64,000 nucleotides of DNA from an uncultured Flavobacteriaceae bacterium (GCA_947500445.1 CANMSB010000025.1:1-64000); one strand, 5' to 3'; positions 1-10,978 are shown, counted from the stretch's first letter. Notes: generated by a model not told the origin, from the sequence alone. A program made the numbers and translations.

Positions 1-2
1 AC

Positions 3-77
3 AAACTCGACGTCATGTTCACGGCCTTTATCTATATCGCCCTGATTTTCGATGCAATTAGTGTTAACACGCCCTAA
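3..77 (+). CDS. C-terminus of an unidentified membrane protein (partial)
   Basis: The reading frame is open from the window edge to a TAA at 75-77. It encodes 24 residues with a hydrophobic stretch (FTAFIYIALIFDAI) that looks like a last transmembrane helix followed by a short tail. A rho-independent terminator follows 20 bases later, which supports a real gene end. Too little is present to name a family. Confidence 0.5.
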   Translation, partial: KLDVMFTAFIYIALIFDAISVNTP

Positions 78-97
78 GTAGAATATAAAAATGTTTT

Positions 98-126
98 AAA
101 CCCTGCCCAAAAGGCGGGGTTTTTTG
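98..126 (+). terminator. Rho-independent terminator
   Basis: AACCCTGCC and GGCGGGGTT form a nine-pair stem with one G-T pair around a CAAAA loop, followed by a T run. It ends the partial gene upstream and separates it from the gene starting at 167. Confidence 0.8.
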
Positions 127-166
127 TGCCCAAAAATCAGTAAATTTAAGCTGTAAAAACACTGTC

Positions 167-607
167 ATGTACGAAACCATTCAATCCGTTCATTCTTATC
201 TGGCCTACATCGTTTTGGCCCTTCTTTTTTTGGCCGTTGCCAATGCCCTTACAGGCTGGTTCGGGAACCGGGTATTCAATCTTTCCAAGGATTTTAGATT
301 GAGCCTTTTTGCCCTTATTTTGTCGCATATTCAGCTGGTGGTCGGGTTGATTCTGTTTTTCAGTTCCCCAAACGGTCTAAAGGCCATCCAGACCTTGGGG
401 ATGGGCGGACTAAACGCCCCGTCGCGCTTGTTGGCCGTAGAGCATCCTTTTATCAATATCATTGCCATTGTGTTGATTACCATCGGATGGTCCCGTCATA
501 AGAAGTTTATGGAAGGGAAAAAGAAGTTCAAAAGCATTGCCATTTTTTATGGATTGGGGCTGTTGTGCATTCTTAGCCGTATTCCTTGGGGACAGTGGTT
601 CAACTAA
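167..607 (+). CDS. Small four-helix membrane protein of unknown function
   Basis: The protein has 146 residues with four predicted membrane segments at about 12-32, 45-67, 93-110 and 123-140. The third and fourth are joined by a lysine-rich loop (HKKFMEGKKKFK) that is probably cytoplasmic. There is no signal peptide, cofactor motif or catalytic signature. It resembles uncharacterised Bacteroidota membrane proteins that are sometimes loosely labelled cytochrome b-like, but no haem-binding histidine pair is visible, so no function is assigned. It has its own terminator upstream and no close downstream partner, so it is likely monocistronic. Confidence 0.7.
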   Translation: MYETIQSVHSYLAYIVLALLFLAVANALTGWFGNRVFNLSKDFRLSLFALILSHIQLVVGLILFFSSPNGLKAIQTLGMGGLNAPSRLLAVEHPFINIIAIVLITIGWSRHKKFMEGKKKFKSIAIFYGLGLLCILSRIPWGQWFN

Positions 608-754
608 TAGTAGTTGCAGAACATTCTTTGTTATAAAAAGGATGGCACACAGAGCGTAGGTGACAAACAGTATTGGGCGTTGGATTATATGCTGAGAATT
701 ACCGGGGCAACCCCTTCCGACCTTTTATTTTTCCCGTTGGTCAAAATCAAAAGC

Positions 755-782
755 CCACCTTCCCCTTTCTAGGGAAGGAGCC
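755..782 (+). repeat. Left inverted repeat of the DUF559 cassette
   Basis: CCTTCCC (758-764) and GGGAAGG (772-778) form a small palindrome in a longer asymmetric repeat that ends in GGAGCC. Its reverse complement closely matches the repeat at 1171-1198 on the other side of the DUF559 gene, so the gene sits between two inverted copies. The rest of the 608-801 gap shows nothing recognisable. Confidence 0.75.
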
Positions 783-801
783 TTTAAAAACGTGACCTAC
801 G

Positions 802-1167
802 ATGAGTTACGAAAAGAGACATAACAAAACTGGTTTAAAAAAATATCGTAAGTTGTTGAGAAAGAGGCTAACGCCGGCGGAGGCTTTTTTATGGAAACAC
901 TTGAGCGGTAAAAAACTAGCAGGGCGAAAGTTTAGAAGACAACACAGTATCGATCGATATATAGCTGACTTTTACTGCGCTTCCGAGAAGTTAGTTATCG
1001 AATTGGATGGGCAGGTACATATGAACCCTACTGCGCAAGCATATGATAAAAAAAGAACTGAGCATTTGGAACGTGCTGGTTTGACCGTAATCAGGTTTGA
1101 AAACAAAATGGTTTTTGAAAACTTGACCACTGTTTTAGAAGAGATAACAGCAAATTTCAAAAAATAA
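802..1167 (+). CDS. DUF559 endonuclease-fold protein
   Basis: The protein has 121 residues, typical of free-standing DUF559 proteins, which belong to the PD-(D/E)XK nuclease fold related to very-short-patch-repair endonuclease. The family core is present: a basic N-terminus (KYRKLLRKRLTPAEAFLW), then RKFRRQHSIDRYIADFYC at about 42-59, then LVIELDGQVH at 64-73, with D56, E67 and D69 as likely metal ligands, and a C-terminal VIRFEN strand. The DNA target and biological role of such stand-alone proteins are unknown. The gene is closely bracketed by inverted palindromic repeats (755-782 and 1171-1224), so the unit resembles a small mobile or repeat-associated cassette. The family call is firm; mobility is inference. 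Confidence 0.85.
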   Translation: MSYEKRHNKTGLKKYRKLLRKRLTPAEAFLWKHLSGKKLAGRKFRRQHSIDRYIADFYCASEKLVIELDGQVHMNPTAQAYDKKRTEHLERAGLTVIRFENKMVFENLTTVLEEITANFKK

Positions 1168-1170
1168 TCA

Positions 1171-1224
1171 GGCTCCTTCCCCAAAAAGGGGAAGGTGTCA
1201 TCTAGCGCAGCTCAGATGACGGAT
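1171..1224 (+). repeat. Right inverted repeat of the DUF559 cassette with a second hairpin
   Basis: CCTTCCCC (1175-1182) and GGGGAAGG (1188-1195) form a perfect hairpin. GTCATCT (1196-1202) and AGATGAC (1213-1219) form an adjacent second one. The first part is an inverted near-copy of 755-782. Confidence 0.75.
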
Positions 1225-1309
1225 GGGGTTATACGTTGGGTCATTTCTAAAAAGCTCAAGGCATACCTTTTCTCCTTTAAGGCCTCTTCTTTCGATTGTA
1301 GCTAAAACC

Positions 1310-1342
1310 GAACCTTTTCCCTTTCTAGGAAAGCACTTTAGA
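1310..1342 (+). repeat. Degenerate third copy of the DUF559-flanking palindrome
   Basis: ACCTTTTCCCTTTCTAGGAA followed by AGCACTTTA matches the left repeat (ACCTTCCCCTTTCTAGGGAA, then GGAGCCTTTA) with a few changes and the same orientation. It lies just beyond the stop of the EEP nuclease gene. Confidence 0.5.
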
Positions 1343-1349
1343 TATACGC

Positions 1350-2393
1350 TTATTCCCCCTCCTCCCGTATCAAATACAAATATACCGGCAAATGATCGCT
1401 GTAACCTCCAGCGTAATTACCCCCTGCGTAGGTGCGAAAGGGATATCCCTTGTACTGCCCTTCTTTGTTCAACAGATATGGTGCGGTGAAAATACCCGAC
1501 TTCCAGTAGCGGAACGTTCCTTTGTGATCTGATAACAAATTGGAGGTAAAATAGAGCTGGTCGAATAAATTCCATTCATCGCGGTATGCCAAAGAACCAA
1601 TGCCCTTTTTAAACAGTTTTTCCATAGGGTTAAAAAGGAATGCTTCGGTTGTCGCCTTGCCATGCCCCTTGGTCTTAAGTACTTTTTTAAGGCTATCGTC
1701 TATAGGGTCGTCGTTTAGATCTCCCATACCGATTAGTTTTGCATCGGGGTGCAATCGTTGTACCGAGTCGATAATCCTTTTATTTAGTTTGGCGGCGGCG
1801 ATGCGGTTAGGGGCGCTCCTTGCTTGTCCACCACTGCGGGAGGGCCAATGGTTTACCAGAAAATGCATGGGCGTTCCGTCCAATAATCCCGATACGACCA
1901 ACTGGTCTCGGGTGTAATTACGGTTACCGGCATCATCTTGTAAAATAAGACGATGACTGGCACTGGCCGTGGGAAGAAAAGCAGCTTTCTTGTACAGTAG
2001 GGCGACATCGATTCCTCTCTCATCCGGAGAATCATAGTGCACGATGCCATAGGCCTTCGGGAGCAATACAGGTTGTGAGATGAGGTCTTTGATTACCTTT
2101 ACATTTTCCACTTCACAGATTCCAATAACATCCGGTGAGGTGCCGGTAACGTCGTTCCCTATTTCGGAGATGACCTTCGCCAGGTTCGATAGTTTCTTTT
2201 GATAGCGTTCCAAGGTCCAATGGCGCCTACCTTCAGGAGTGTTATCATCATCGAAAGTAAGCGAATCGTTTTCGATATCGAACAGGTTTTCCAAATTATA
2301 GAAGGCTATGGTACGAATACGATATTGTGTGCCCTCCTGCGCGTAGCATAAAAATCCGATGAACAACAGAAAATTGAGGTAAAAGTATTTCAT
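1350..2393 (-). CDS. Secreted endonuclease/exonuclease/phosphatase (EEP) family protein
   Basis: I chose the ATG at 2393 because it begins a clean signal peptide (MKYFYLNFLLFIGFLCYAQ); an in-frame ATG at 2414 would add seven residues ahead of it. The mature protein carries the EEP metal-phosphodiesterase signatures in order: NLENLFD, GICEVEN (catalytic Glu), RGIDVALLY, VNHWPSRSGG (catalytic His), GMGDLNDDP (Asp/Asn) and the terminal SDHLPV. It is therefore predicted to be an active exported phosphodiesterase on DNA, RNA or a phospho-ester. It is divergent from the TonB receptor at 2508, beside a DUF5689 lipoprotein and a NUC1 nuclease, which makes nucleic acid the most likely substrate. A sphingomyelinase-like activity cannot be excluded. 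Confidence 0.88.
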   Translation of the reverse strand: MKYFYLNFLLFIGFLCYAQEGTQYRIRTIAFYNLENLFDIENDSLTFDDDNTPEGRRHWTLERYQKKLSNLAKVISEIGNDVTGTSPDVIGICEVENVKVIKDLISQPVLLPKAYGIVHYDSPDERGIDVALLYKKAAFLPTASASHRLILQDDAGNRNYTRDQLVVSGLLDGTPMHFLVNHWPSRSGGQARSAPNRIAAAKLNKRIIDSVQRLHPDAKLIGMGDLNDDPIDDSLKKVLKTKGHGKATTEAFLFNPMEKLFKKGIGSLAYRDEWNLFDQLYFTSNLLSDHKGTFRYWKSGIFTAPYLLNKEGQYKGYPFRTYAGGNYAGGYSDHLPVYLYLIREEGE

Positions 2394-2507
2394 GTCCTTA
2401 AAAGAATATTCCAATAAACGAAAAAACTGACAATTTCATAGGATTTATCGTTAACGCGACATGCTTTCTGGATATATTGAAAACCATAATTTTTTTATTT
2501 ATCTGAA

Positions 2508-5234
2508 ATGCATCGTTTATCCGTCCTGTTGTTTTTATTTTTTGTCTCCCCTACTTTCGGACAGGAGCCACAGATAACCGTAATTAAGGGAAGGGTCGCC
2601 AGCGAGGAATTGGGCGCGCTTTTGGAAGGTGTTATAGTGTCCGTAGAAGGGTCCGATAGTGTAGCGAGTACCAATGCCGACGGTGGTTTTGAACTCTCGG
2701 TATCAGGTATGGGAGAACGATTGATTTCTTTGAGGTTAAGGGAATATTTGACCCAAAACATCCCTATCCAATTAGATACCGGTACCGTGGATATGGGTAT
2801 GCTGTATCTCAAAAGGGATATTACCTATGAGCAGACCGATAACCTATTTTCGTTGACCGCTACCGAATTGGTCGATGAGGAAATCAGTGCGGTCTCCGTT
2901 CCTTTGTTGCAGGGTACTAGAGATGTTTTTCTAACGACCGCAGCCTTCGATTTCGGACAAGCTTTTTTTCGGGTACGCGGATACGACTCCCAAAATGCAA
3001 AAGTATTGATCAATGGAATTCCCATGAACAGACGGATAAACGGTCGACCACAATGGAACCATTGGGGCGGATTGAACGATGTAATGCGCAATCAGGAGTT
3101 TACCCATGGCCTCGGTCTGGCGAACGGCTCTTTTGGAGGGGTTTTGGGCACCACGGCGATTAATACACGTCCGACAAGCTTTCGTTCCGGTACGCGTTTA
3201 TCGTCTTCTTTTTCCGATCGCACCTACGCTGGCAGGCTCATGGCGACCCATACCGCTAGTACGGACCGCATCGCCTATAGTGTTTCCGGGTCTAGACGGT
3301 GGGCACCGGAAGGGTATATCGAAGGAACGTTATATGATGCGTTCTCTTTTTTTGGAACAGTGGAATATGCCCTCAACAAAAACAATAGCATGCAACTTAC
3401 CGGAATTTTCGCCCCGAACCGAAGGGGGCGTTCCGCTGCTATAACCCAAGAAGTATTTGAGTTGGTCGGTAGACGCTATAATCCCTATTGGGGGCTACAA
3501 AATGGAAAAATCAGAAACTCGCGGGAGCGGCGGAGTATGGAACCTATAGTAATGCTCAATCATTACTATAGTACCAAAAAGTTCCAACTTCGTGTCGGGG
3601 CGGCGTATCAGTTCGGGGAACAGGCTTCGGGGAGGTTAGGGTATTACAACGCGCCAAATCCCGACCCGACCTATTATCGTTATTTGCCCAGTTACTATGC
3701 CAATAGCACTATAGGGGCCAATTTTGAAAGTGCCAACCAGGCGGCACAGGGATTTATAAGCGATCCGCAAATGGATTGGCCGCAAATTTATACCGTCAAT
3801 ACGGCACCCGATGCCGACTATGTACAATACGACGATCGTACGGACGACAGTCGTTTGTTGGGTAACATTTACGGTAACTGGCAGGTACATGACAATTTTA
3901 AAATGGAGTTTGGGGGAAATTACCAACAGTTGACTTCCGAGAACTTTGCCGAGATTACCGACCTCTTGGGAGCGGAGTATCATAATGATATCGATGTTTT
4001 TTCGAATACACGGAACGATATCGGGAGTGCCCTTCAAAAAAGGGAAGGGGACCGTTTTGGATATCATTACAAATATGATGCTTCGCTTGCGGAAGGTTTT
4101 GTACAGTTCCAGTATCAAAAAAAGAAGTGGAACGCTTTTCTGTCGGGTCGGGGTTCCGAAAATAGCTATACCCGAAACGGGTTGTTCCAAAACGAACGCT
4201 TTCCGGAAAACTCGCTCGGAGAAAGCAATACGGTCAGTTTTTTGGATTATGCCGTCAAGTCGGGTTTGGAGTACCAACTTACCGGAAGGCACTGGATTAC
4301 CGGCCATGCAAGTTACGGTACCGAACCGCCCGCCCTTCAGCATAGTTTTGTAAACCCAAGGGAGAACAACCTGACGGTGGAAGGTCTTTCAAGTTCCCGT
4401 GTGACTAGTACCGATTTAAATTATGTGATGCGGTTGCCAAAACTTACGGCGCGACTCAGCGGTTTTTATACCCGTTTTCAAAACACCACCGATATCAATT
4501 TCTTTTTTGTGGATTCGGGTGTAGGTTCCGATTTTGTACAAGAGGTGGTTACCGGACTGGACAAGCTTCACAAAGGCGTTGAATTGGGTATCGCCTATAA
4601 GGCCTCTTCGTCGGTTCGCCTCACGGGCGTTATGGCCTTGGGGGAATATACCTATGCCAATAACCCCCGGGTCGCCATAAATTTCGATACCGCGGGACCG
4701 GATGAGGAGTTGATCAATCGAGAGGGGTACAGCGACCTCGGTACGGCGAACCTAAAAGGGTACCGCCTATCACAGGGGCCGCAAAAAGCATTTTCGATAG
4801 GGGTGGAATATCGAGATCCCGCTTACTGGTGGGTAAAGACCACAGCAAATTTTTTAGCCGACAATTATGTTGGGATATCGACCATTACACGTACCCAAAG
4901 CTTTCTTTTGAATCCGGATACTGGGGAGGCATATCCAGAGGCCATCCCTACCGAAGTAGCTGCGCTCTTGACACAGGAACGCTTGCCGGACTTTTACCTT
5001 TTGAATTTGGTCGGCGGCAAGTCGTGGTTGAAAAAAGGCAAGTATACCAGTGTATTCCTCAGCATAAACAATGTGTTCGATACGGTATATAAAACCGGGG
5101 GGTACGAGCAGAGCAGAAACGGGAACTTCGGTCAATTGCGACAGGATAACCTGAGCGGAAATCCCTCGTTCGGACCGCGGTATTGGTTCGGTTATGGGCG
5201 AACGTATTTTTTGAACCTGGCCTTCAGTTTTTAA
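2508..5234 (+). CDS. TonB-dependent outer-membrane receptor, probably for nucleic-acid breakdown products
   Basis: The protein has 908 residues. A signal peptide (MHRLSVLLFLFFVSPTFGQ) is followed by a carboxypeptidase-regulatory-like beta domain at about 23-105 and a plug domain at about 115-245 (FFRVRGYDSQNAKVLINGIPM, GGVLGTTAINTRP). A long 22-strand-type barrel then ends in an aromatic residue (LNLAFSF). This is the usual architecture of Bacteroidota TonB receptors that import oligomers. No SusD gene follows; the next gene on the strand is a DUF5689/lamin-tail lipoprotein, which may be its surface partner. The flanking nucleases suggest nucleic-acid fragments as cargo; that is inference from context. 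Confidence 0.9.
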   Translation: MHRLSVLLFLFFVSPTFGQEPQITVIKGRVASEELGALLEGVIVSVEGSDSVASTNADGGFELSVSGMGERLISLRLREYLTQNIPIQLDTGTVDMGMLYLKRDITYEQTDNLFSLTATELVDEEISAVSVPLLQGTRDVFLTTAAFDFGQAFFRVRGYDSQNAKVLINGIPMNRRINGRPQWNHWGGLNDVMRNQEFTHGLGLANGSFGGVLGTTAINTRPTSFRSGTRLSSSFSDRTYAGRLMATHTASTDRIAYSVSGSRRWAPEGYIEGTLYDAFSFFGTVEYALNKNNSMQLTGIFAPNRRGRSAAITQEVFELVGRRYNPYWGLQNGKIRNSRERRSMEPIVMLNHYYSTKKFQLRVGAAYQFGEQASGRLGYYNAPNPDPTYYRYLPSYYANSTIGANFESANQAAQGFISDPQMDWPQIYTVNTAPDADYVQYDDRTDDSRLLGNIYGNWQVHDNFKMEFGGNYQQLTSENFAEITDLLGAEYHNDIDVFSNTRNDIGSALQKREGDRFGYHYKYDASLAEGFVQFQYQKKKWNAFLSGRGSENSYTRNGLFQNERFPENSLGESNTVSFLDYAVKSGLEYQLTGRHWITGHASYGTEPPALQHSFVNPRENNLTVEGLSSSRVTSTDLNYVMRLPKLTARLSGFYTRFQNTTDINFFFVDSGVGSDFVQEVVTGLDKLHKGVELGIAYKASSSVRLTGVMALGEYTYANNPRVAINFDTAGPDEELINREGYSDLGTANLKGYRLSQGPQKAFSIGVEYRDPAYWWVKTTANFLADNYVGISTITRTQSFLLNPDTGEAYPEAIPTEVAALLTQERLPDFYLLNLVGGKSWLKKGKYTSVFLSINNVFDTVYKTGGYEQSRNGNFGQLRQDNLSGNPSFGPRYWFGYGRTYFLNLAFSF

Positions 5235-5294
5235 AGCGGGTTAAAATAGAGAACAACTGCCTTAATGGAATAAGGGCATTTAAGATGAAACAAG

Positions 5295-6665
5295 ATGTAT
5301 TGTAAAATACGATATCAAATTACGGTTTTCTTTGTTGGTACTGCGCTGTTGTTACAGTCCTGTGTCGATAGCGGCACTTTCGATCCTCCAAAAGAAGATT
5401 GTACGGAAAACACGGACATACCGGTCACCTTTGCCGAACTGCAAAAGCGGTATGTCGACCAAACCGTTCGCATACAGGAAGATTTGACTATTGTCGGTTA
5501 TGTAACGTCGTCGGATAGCGCGGAAAATTTTTACGGAACACTTCATTTTCAGGATAGCCCCAATAATCCGACCGCCGGTTTTCAAATTGCCGTAGACCTG
5601 CGCGATACCCATTTGTTCTATCCGATAGGAAGCAAGATTTTTATTCGGGTGAAAGGCCTGTATTTGGGAAAGAGTAAAGACGTTTTTGAACTGGGCGGTG
5701 TGTTCACTTCCTTTGGGAATACCAGCGTAGGAAGGTTGCCTGCTACGCAGCTGGACGCCCATTTGCTACGGTCTTGCGAAATGGCGGACATGGTGCCTAC
5801 TGTGGTAACCATAGAAGAATTATCAAACGCGCAGACCAGTACTTTGGTTACCCTTACGGGAATCGAGGTCGATAGCTCCGAACTGGGGAAACCTTTTGCC
5901 ATTGAAACGGAAGAAACCAAACGGCTGCTGATCGACTGTGCCGATAACGAACTGTATTTGTTGAACAGTGGATACTCCGAATTTTGGGATGAACCCCTTC
6001 CGGAAGGGAACGGTAGTATTACCGGGGTACTGTTACGGGAAGAAGAGACCTTTTACTTAGCGGTCCGCGATTTGTCCGATATCCGTTTTTCCGATACCAG
6101 ATGCGAGGACGTTGTCGATACCTTTAGTTCTAGAAATGTATTTATTTCCGAATTGGCCGATCCGGACAATAATACCGGAGCACGTTTTGTAGAGCTTTAC
6201 AATTCTGGAAGCGAAAGCATTTCTTTGAAAGGATGGACGTTGGGCAGGTACACGAATTCCAATACCGAAGTCGGCGCCGTGATAGACCTTTCCGATTTGT
6301 CCATCGGCGCTAAAGGAACCTTGGTAATTTCACCGGACATCTTGGAATTTGAGGCCGTTTATGGGTTTGTACCCGACCTGGGCGTTGGGAGCAATAGCCC
6401 TGCGGATTCCAATGGGGACGATAACTTGGTGCTGATCGACCCGTTTGGGGAGTTGATCGATATCTATGGCGTTATCGGTGAGGACGGTAGCGGGACCGCT
6501 CATGAATTTGAAGATGGAAGGGCTGTTAGAAACACGTGGGTTACCGAGGGGAATCCCGTATTTACTCCCGAAGAATGGACGATATACAACGATACCGGAG
6601 CGGAAGGTACCATTGAACAACCCCAAAATGCCCCGGGCGACTTTACGCCCGGGACAAGGGATTGA
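5295..6665 (+). CDS. DUF5689 and lamin-tail domain surface lipoprotein
   Basis: The protein has 456 residues. A lipoprotein signal ends in LLLQSC with Cys23. Residues of about 35-270 match the DUF5689 region, an OB-like beta domain often found in two halves in Bacteroidota surface lipoproteins (VRIQEDLTIVGYVTSSDSAENFYGTLHFQDS is typical of its start). About 280-420 is a lamin-tail domain (VFISELADPDNNTGARFVELYNSG, LKGWTLGRYTN, DNLVLIDPFGELIDIYG), a fold common in secreted bacterial nucleases. It lies 60 bases after the TonB receptor on the same strand and faces a NUC1 nuclease. A role in binding nucleic acid at the cell surface is plausible but unproven. Confidence 0.85.
   Translation: MYCKIRYQITVFFVGTALLLQSCVDSGTFDPPKEDCTENTDIPVTFAELQKRYVDQTVRIQEDLTIVGYVTSSDSAENFYGTLHFQDSPNNPTAGFQIAVDLRDTHLFYPIGSKIFIRVKGLYLGKSKDVFELGGVFTSFGNTSVGRLPATQLDAHLLRSCEMADMVPTVVTIEELSNAQTSTLVTLTGIEVDSSELGKPFAIETEETKRLLIDCADNELYLLNSGYSEFWDEPLPEGNGSITGVLLREEETFYLAVRDLSDIRFSDTRCEDVVDTFSSRNVFISELADPDNNTGARFVELYNSGSESISLKGWTLGRYTNSNTEVGAVIDLSDLSIGAKGTLVISPDILEFEAVYGFVPDLGVGSNSPADSNGDDNLVLIDPFGELIDIYGVIGEDGSGTAHEFEDGRAVRNTWVTEGNPVFTPEEWTIYNDTGAEGTIEQPQNAPGDFTPGTRD
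6632..6653 (+). terminator. GC-rich hairpin between convergent genes
   Basis: CCCGGGCG (6632-6639) and CGCCCGGG (6646-6653) pair perfectly around ACTTTA. The hairpin lies inside the last codons of the DUF5689 gene, 22 bases before the convergent nuclease gene ends. There is no T run, so it may slow or stop transcription from either side rather than act as a classic terminator. Confidence 0.4.
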
Positions 6666-6674
6666 TATTTGGGT

Positions 6675-8108
6675 TTAGCTTGAAGCGCCGCTGTCTACCC
6701 GCGCTTCTACCACAGCTTCGACACCGTCGGGGATGTTCTCGAACAGATCATAACCCGTTAAGGCTTCAATAGCATCAACGGAGGTAATGAACTGCTGCCA
6801 ATCTGTACTAATGTTTTGATCATTGGGCACGTTGATCGCAATGATCCTGGTACCGCTATTTACCCTGGAAATATCGTCGGATCCGTTGGGAAGTACCAAG
6901 GCTACCTTCCAAAAGGAATCCGGAACGGTGATGTTGCCGCCATCAATAGTACTGGCAAAACCATTTCTACCGGTACCTCCAGAACCCGCAACCCCGGAAA
7001 CAAGGTGAACCTCAAAACCTTGTTCGGTAAGTGACCTCAGGTAGTTTTCGAAAGTAGCCCAGGAACGTTGGTTGTTGTCGGGGGACTGTGGTGCAATATT
7101 GGTCATAAAATAGGTGTTGGCATTGTCCTCGCTACTCCCGTTCCTATCGGCGGAAGGGCAAAGATGTCCACGATCGAAACCGGAATTGGTATAGTCGCTA
7201 GTGGTCGCCCTAAAGAAAGAACCGGGCAGGTCGGTGTCCTGTCGAAAACAGTTACAGCGCGAAGTGTTGCCGGTCCAGGCACTGCTCAAATGCCAGCTTA
7301 CCCAATTTGCGGTACCTCTGTCATTGTTGTAGGAAAGGGTATAGTCATCTTTGGCCAGAAAGTAATTCGTTGCGCCGGTACCCGCATTGGAGGGGTTTCC
7401 AAAAGTGAGGTTGCTATCCCTCGTAGGTCCCGAACCGCCCCCGCCTCCCGAGGTAGCTGTGGTTACTTCCACATTGTCGATATTCAGCCGATTGCCGCCA
7501 CCACCGGTTTTGTAAACACCGTACCGTGCCGGTTGGGGGTCGTTGATGGTAAAGGTGACCGTGTTTAGGGCTGTGGACGAGGTGGTTATCGTATTCCCGG
7601 CAAAAAACCAAGAGCCCCCGTTGTCATAGGATACGATCAACCGCCAGGTCGAACTCCCGTCACCACCGTACACGGCATGACGCACACGTATCAGTTCGAC
7701 GCCATTGTCCATGTTAAAATTCATGATGGCATAACCGGTATTGCGAATACGTACCGATCGGGTACCGAATTTTCGATCATTACTGAGCGAACCCAATAGG
7801 GCATCCGACAGAAACCAACTTCCAGAGGAGCTCAATTGCACATCCGCACCAGTATAGCTGCCTTTTGTAGCCGACTCAAAACCTTCGGTAAAGCCTGCGG
7901 AACGTTCCGTCAAAAAAACATGTTTATGCGGCCCTTGATTGTCTTGCAGTTCGGTCGGGACGGCTATTTCGCCGGAAATGGACAGACCGAAGTCGTCCAT
8001 ACCATCAGGGGCATTTTCCAACGGAACGGAATCCTCTTTTGTACAACCGATCAGAAATAACGAAAACATGGCCCATACGAAAACGGGCCTAAAAACAGAT
8101 AACTTCAT
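6675..8108 (-). CDS. DNA/RNA non-specific endonuclease (NUC1 family) lipoprotein
   Basis: The protein has 477 residues and a lipobox FLIGC with Cys22. Residues of about 70-217 form a beta-rich jelly-roll-like domain (GFESATKGSYTGADVQLSSS, WRLIVSYDNGGSW). A glycine linker (SGGGGGSG) leads to the NUC1 domain at about 230-460. That domain has the family DRGH motif (FDRGHLCPSADR, general-base His315) and the metal-binding Asn in FMTNIAPQ (N337). It should therefore be an active metal-dependent sugar-non-specific nuclease anchored in the envelope. It sits tail to tail with the DUF5689 lipoprotein. With the EEP protein it supplies two nuclease types at one TonB receptor. Confidence 0.92.
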   Translation of the reverse strand: MKLSVFRPVFVWAMFSLFLIGCTKEDSVPLENAPDGMDDFGLSISGEIAVPTELQDNQGPHKHVFLTERSAGFTEGFESATKGSYTGADVQLSSSGSWFLSDALLGSLSNDRKFGTRSVRIRNTGYAIMNFNMDNGVELIRVRHAVYGGDGSSTWRLIVSYDNGGSWFFAGNTITTSSTALNTVTFTINDPQPARYGVYKTGGGGNRLNIDNVEVTTATSGGGGGSGPTRDSNLTFGNPSNAGTGATNYFLAKDDYTLSYNNDRGTANWVSWHLSSAWTGNTSRCNCFRQDTDLPGSFFRATTSDYTNSGFDRGHLCPSADRNGSSEDNANTYFMTNIAPQSPDNNQRSWATFENYLRSLTEQGFEVHLVSGVAGSGGTGRNGFASTIDGGNITVPDSFWKVALVLPNGSDDISRVNSGTRIIAINVPNDQNISTDWQQFITSVDAIEALTGYDLFENIPDGVEAVVEARVDSGASS

Positions 8109-8665
8109 ACTATGTAAAATTTAGGGTTTATATATGCGCGAAAATAACGGTAGTACTTTTCTTTCAATGCATCTGTTTGTTAATAAAACGCTAATTTTTA
8201 GGCAAAGAATGATAAAAACTAGTCAAGGTGTGGACAATTTACTTTTAACGATATGTTCACAATCCTACCGTAGATTTTACCGTTGCCAACAAAAAGAGGG
8301 GGTGCTGTTAAATTTGTTTTCGATGCGCGATTCCCAAACGAATAGTGCCTTCGGATGGTACTGGAGATCTGCGGTAGTAACTATTTAGGATTTGGAATCG
8401 TTACCCTCCAGCAGCTGTTACCTTTGTAACAATCCTTTTATGGTAAAGTTGTATTTGGAAGATTCAATGGTAAAATACGGATAGTAGTAATTTGCCCCAA
8501 AACAAGTCGGACCGACCCGTGCCTTGTCCATTCACTTTTGTTGCACGCGTTTGTGCAATTATGATTGGGAAAACGTTTAGGGCTGTGGTAAATGAAAAAG
8601 CAATTCTGTTGTTCAAGTCCCACATTATATTATTTCAACGTTAAAACGGTATAAAGCTACATCCA
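8109..8665. other. Intergenic stretch with no convincing gene
   Basis: About 560 bases lie between the NUC1 and katG genes. Short open frames here have no family features, and one would lack a plausible initiation context. The stretch holds a small perfect hairpin (TGTTAC 8416-8421, GTAACA 8426-8431) and one end of the dispersed repeat family (8632-8653). The promoter of the NUC1 gene should lie near its left end. Confidence 0.5.
8632..8653 (+). repeat. Solo end of the dispersed inverted-repeat family
   Basis: ATTTCAACGTTAAAACGGTA and the next two bases match the family end ATTTCAAAGTTAAAATGGTA at 18 of 20 positions. No partner copy is visible nearby. Confidence 0.55.
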
Positions 8666-8700
8666 TAAAAAAGAAAAGGTGACCCTTTCGGGGCCACCTT
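8666..8700 (-). terminator. Rho-independent terminator of katG
   Basis: AAGGTG-A-CCC (8676-8685) pairs with GGG-C-CACCTT (8691-8700) with one mismatch. On the minus strand the stem is followed by TTTTCTTTTTT. It lies 35 bases beyond the katG stop codon. Confidence 0.85.
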
Positions 8701-8734
8701 GTTCCGGTTTATATGTTGATTCGATTTTTATGGG

Positions 8735-10978
<2,244 letters not shown>

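Noticed and set aside
1223-1489. Open frame of 88 codons on the plus strand
   Set aside because: It runs from a repeat into the antisense of the EEP nuclease gene and has no family features.
3636-4343. Long minus-strand frame of 235 codons inside the TonB receptor gene
   Set aside because: It is a shadow of the receptor frame; low-complexity composition and no domain.
2508-6665. SusC/SusD polysaccharide utilisation pair
   Set aside because: The lipoprotein after the receptor is DUF5689 plus lamin tail, not SusD, and no glycoside hydrolase is nearby.
8134-8388. Open frame of 84 codons between the NUC1 and katG genes
   Set aside because: No signal, domain or plausible start context; it overlaps the likely promoter of the NUC1 gene.
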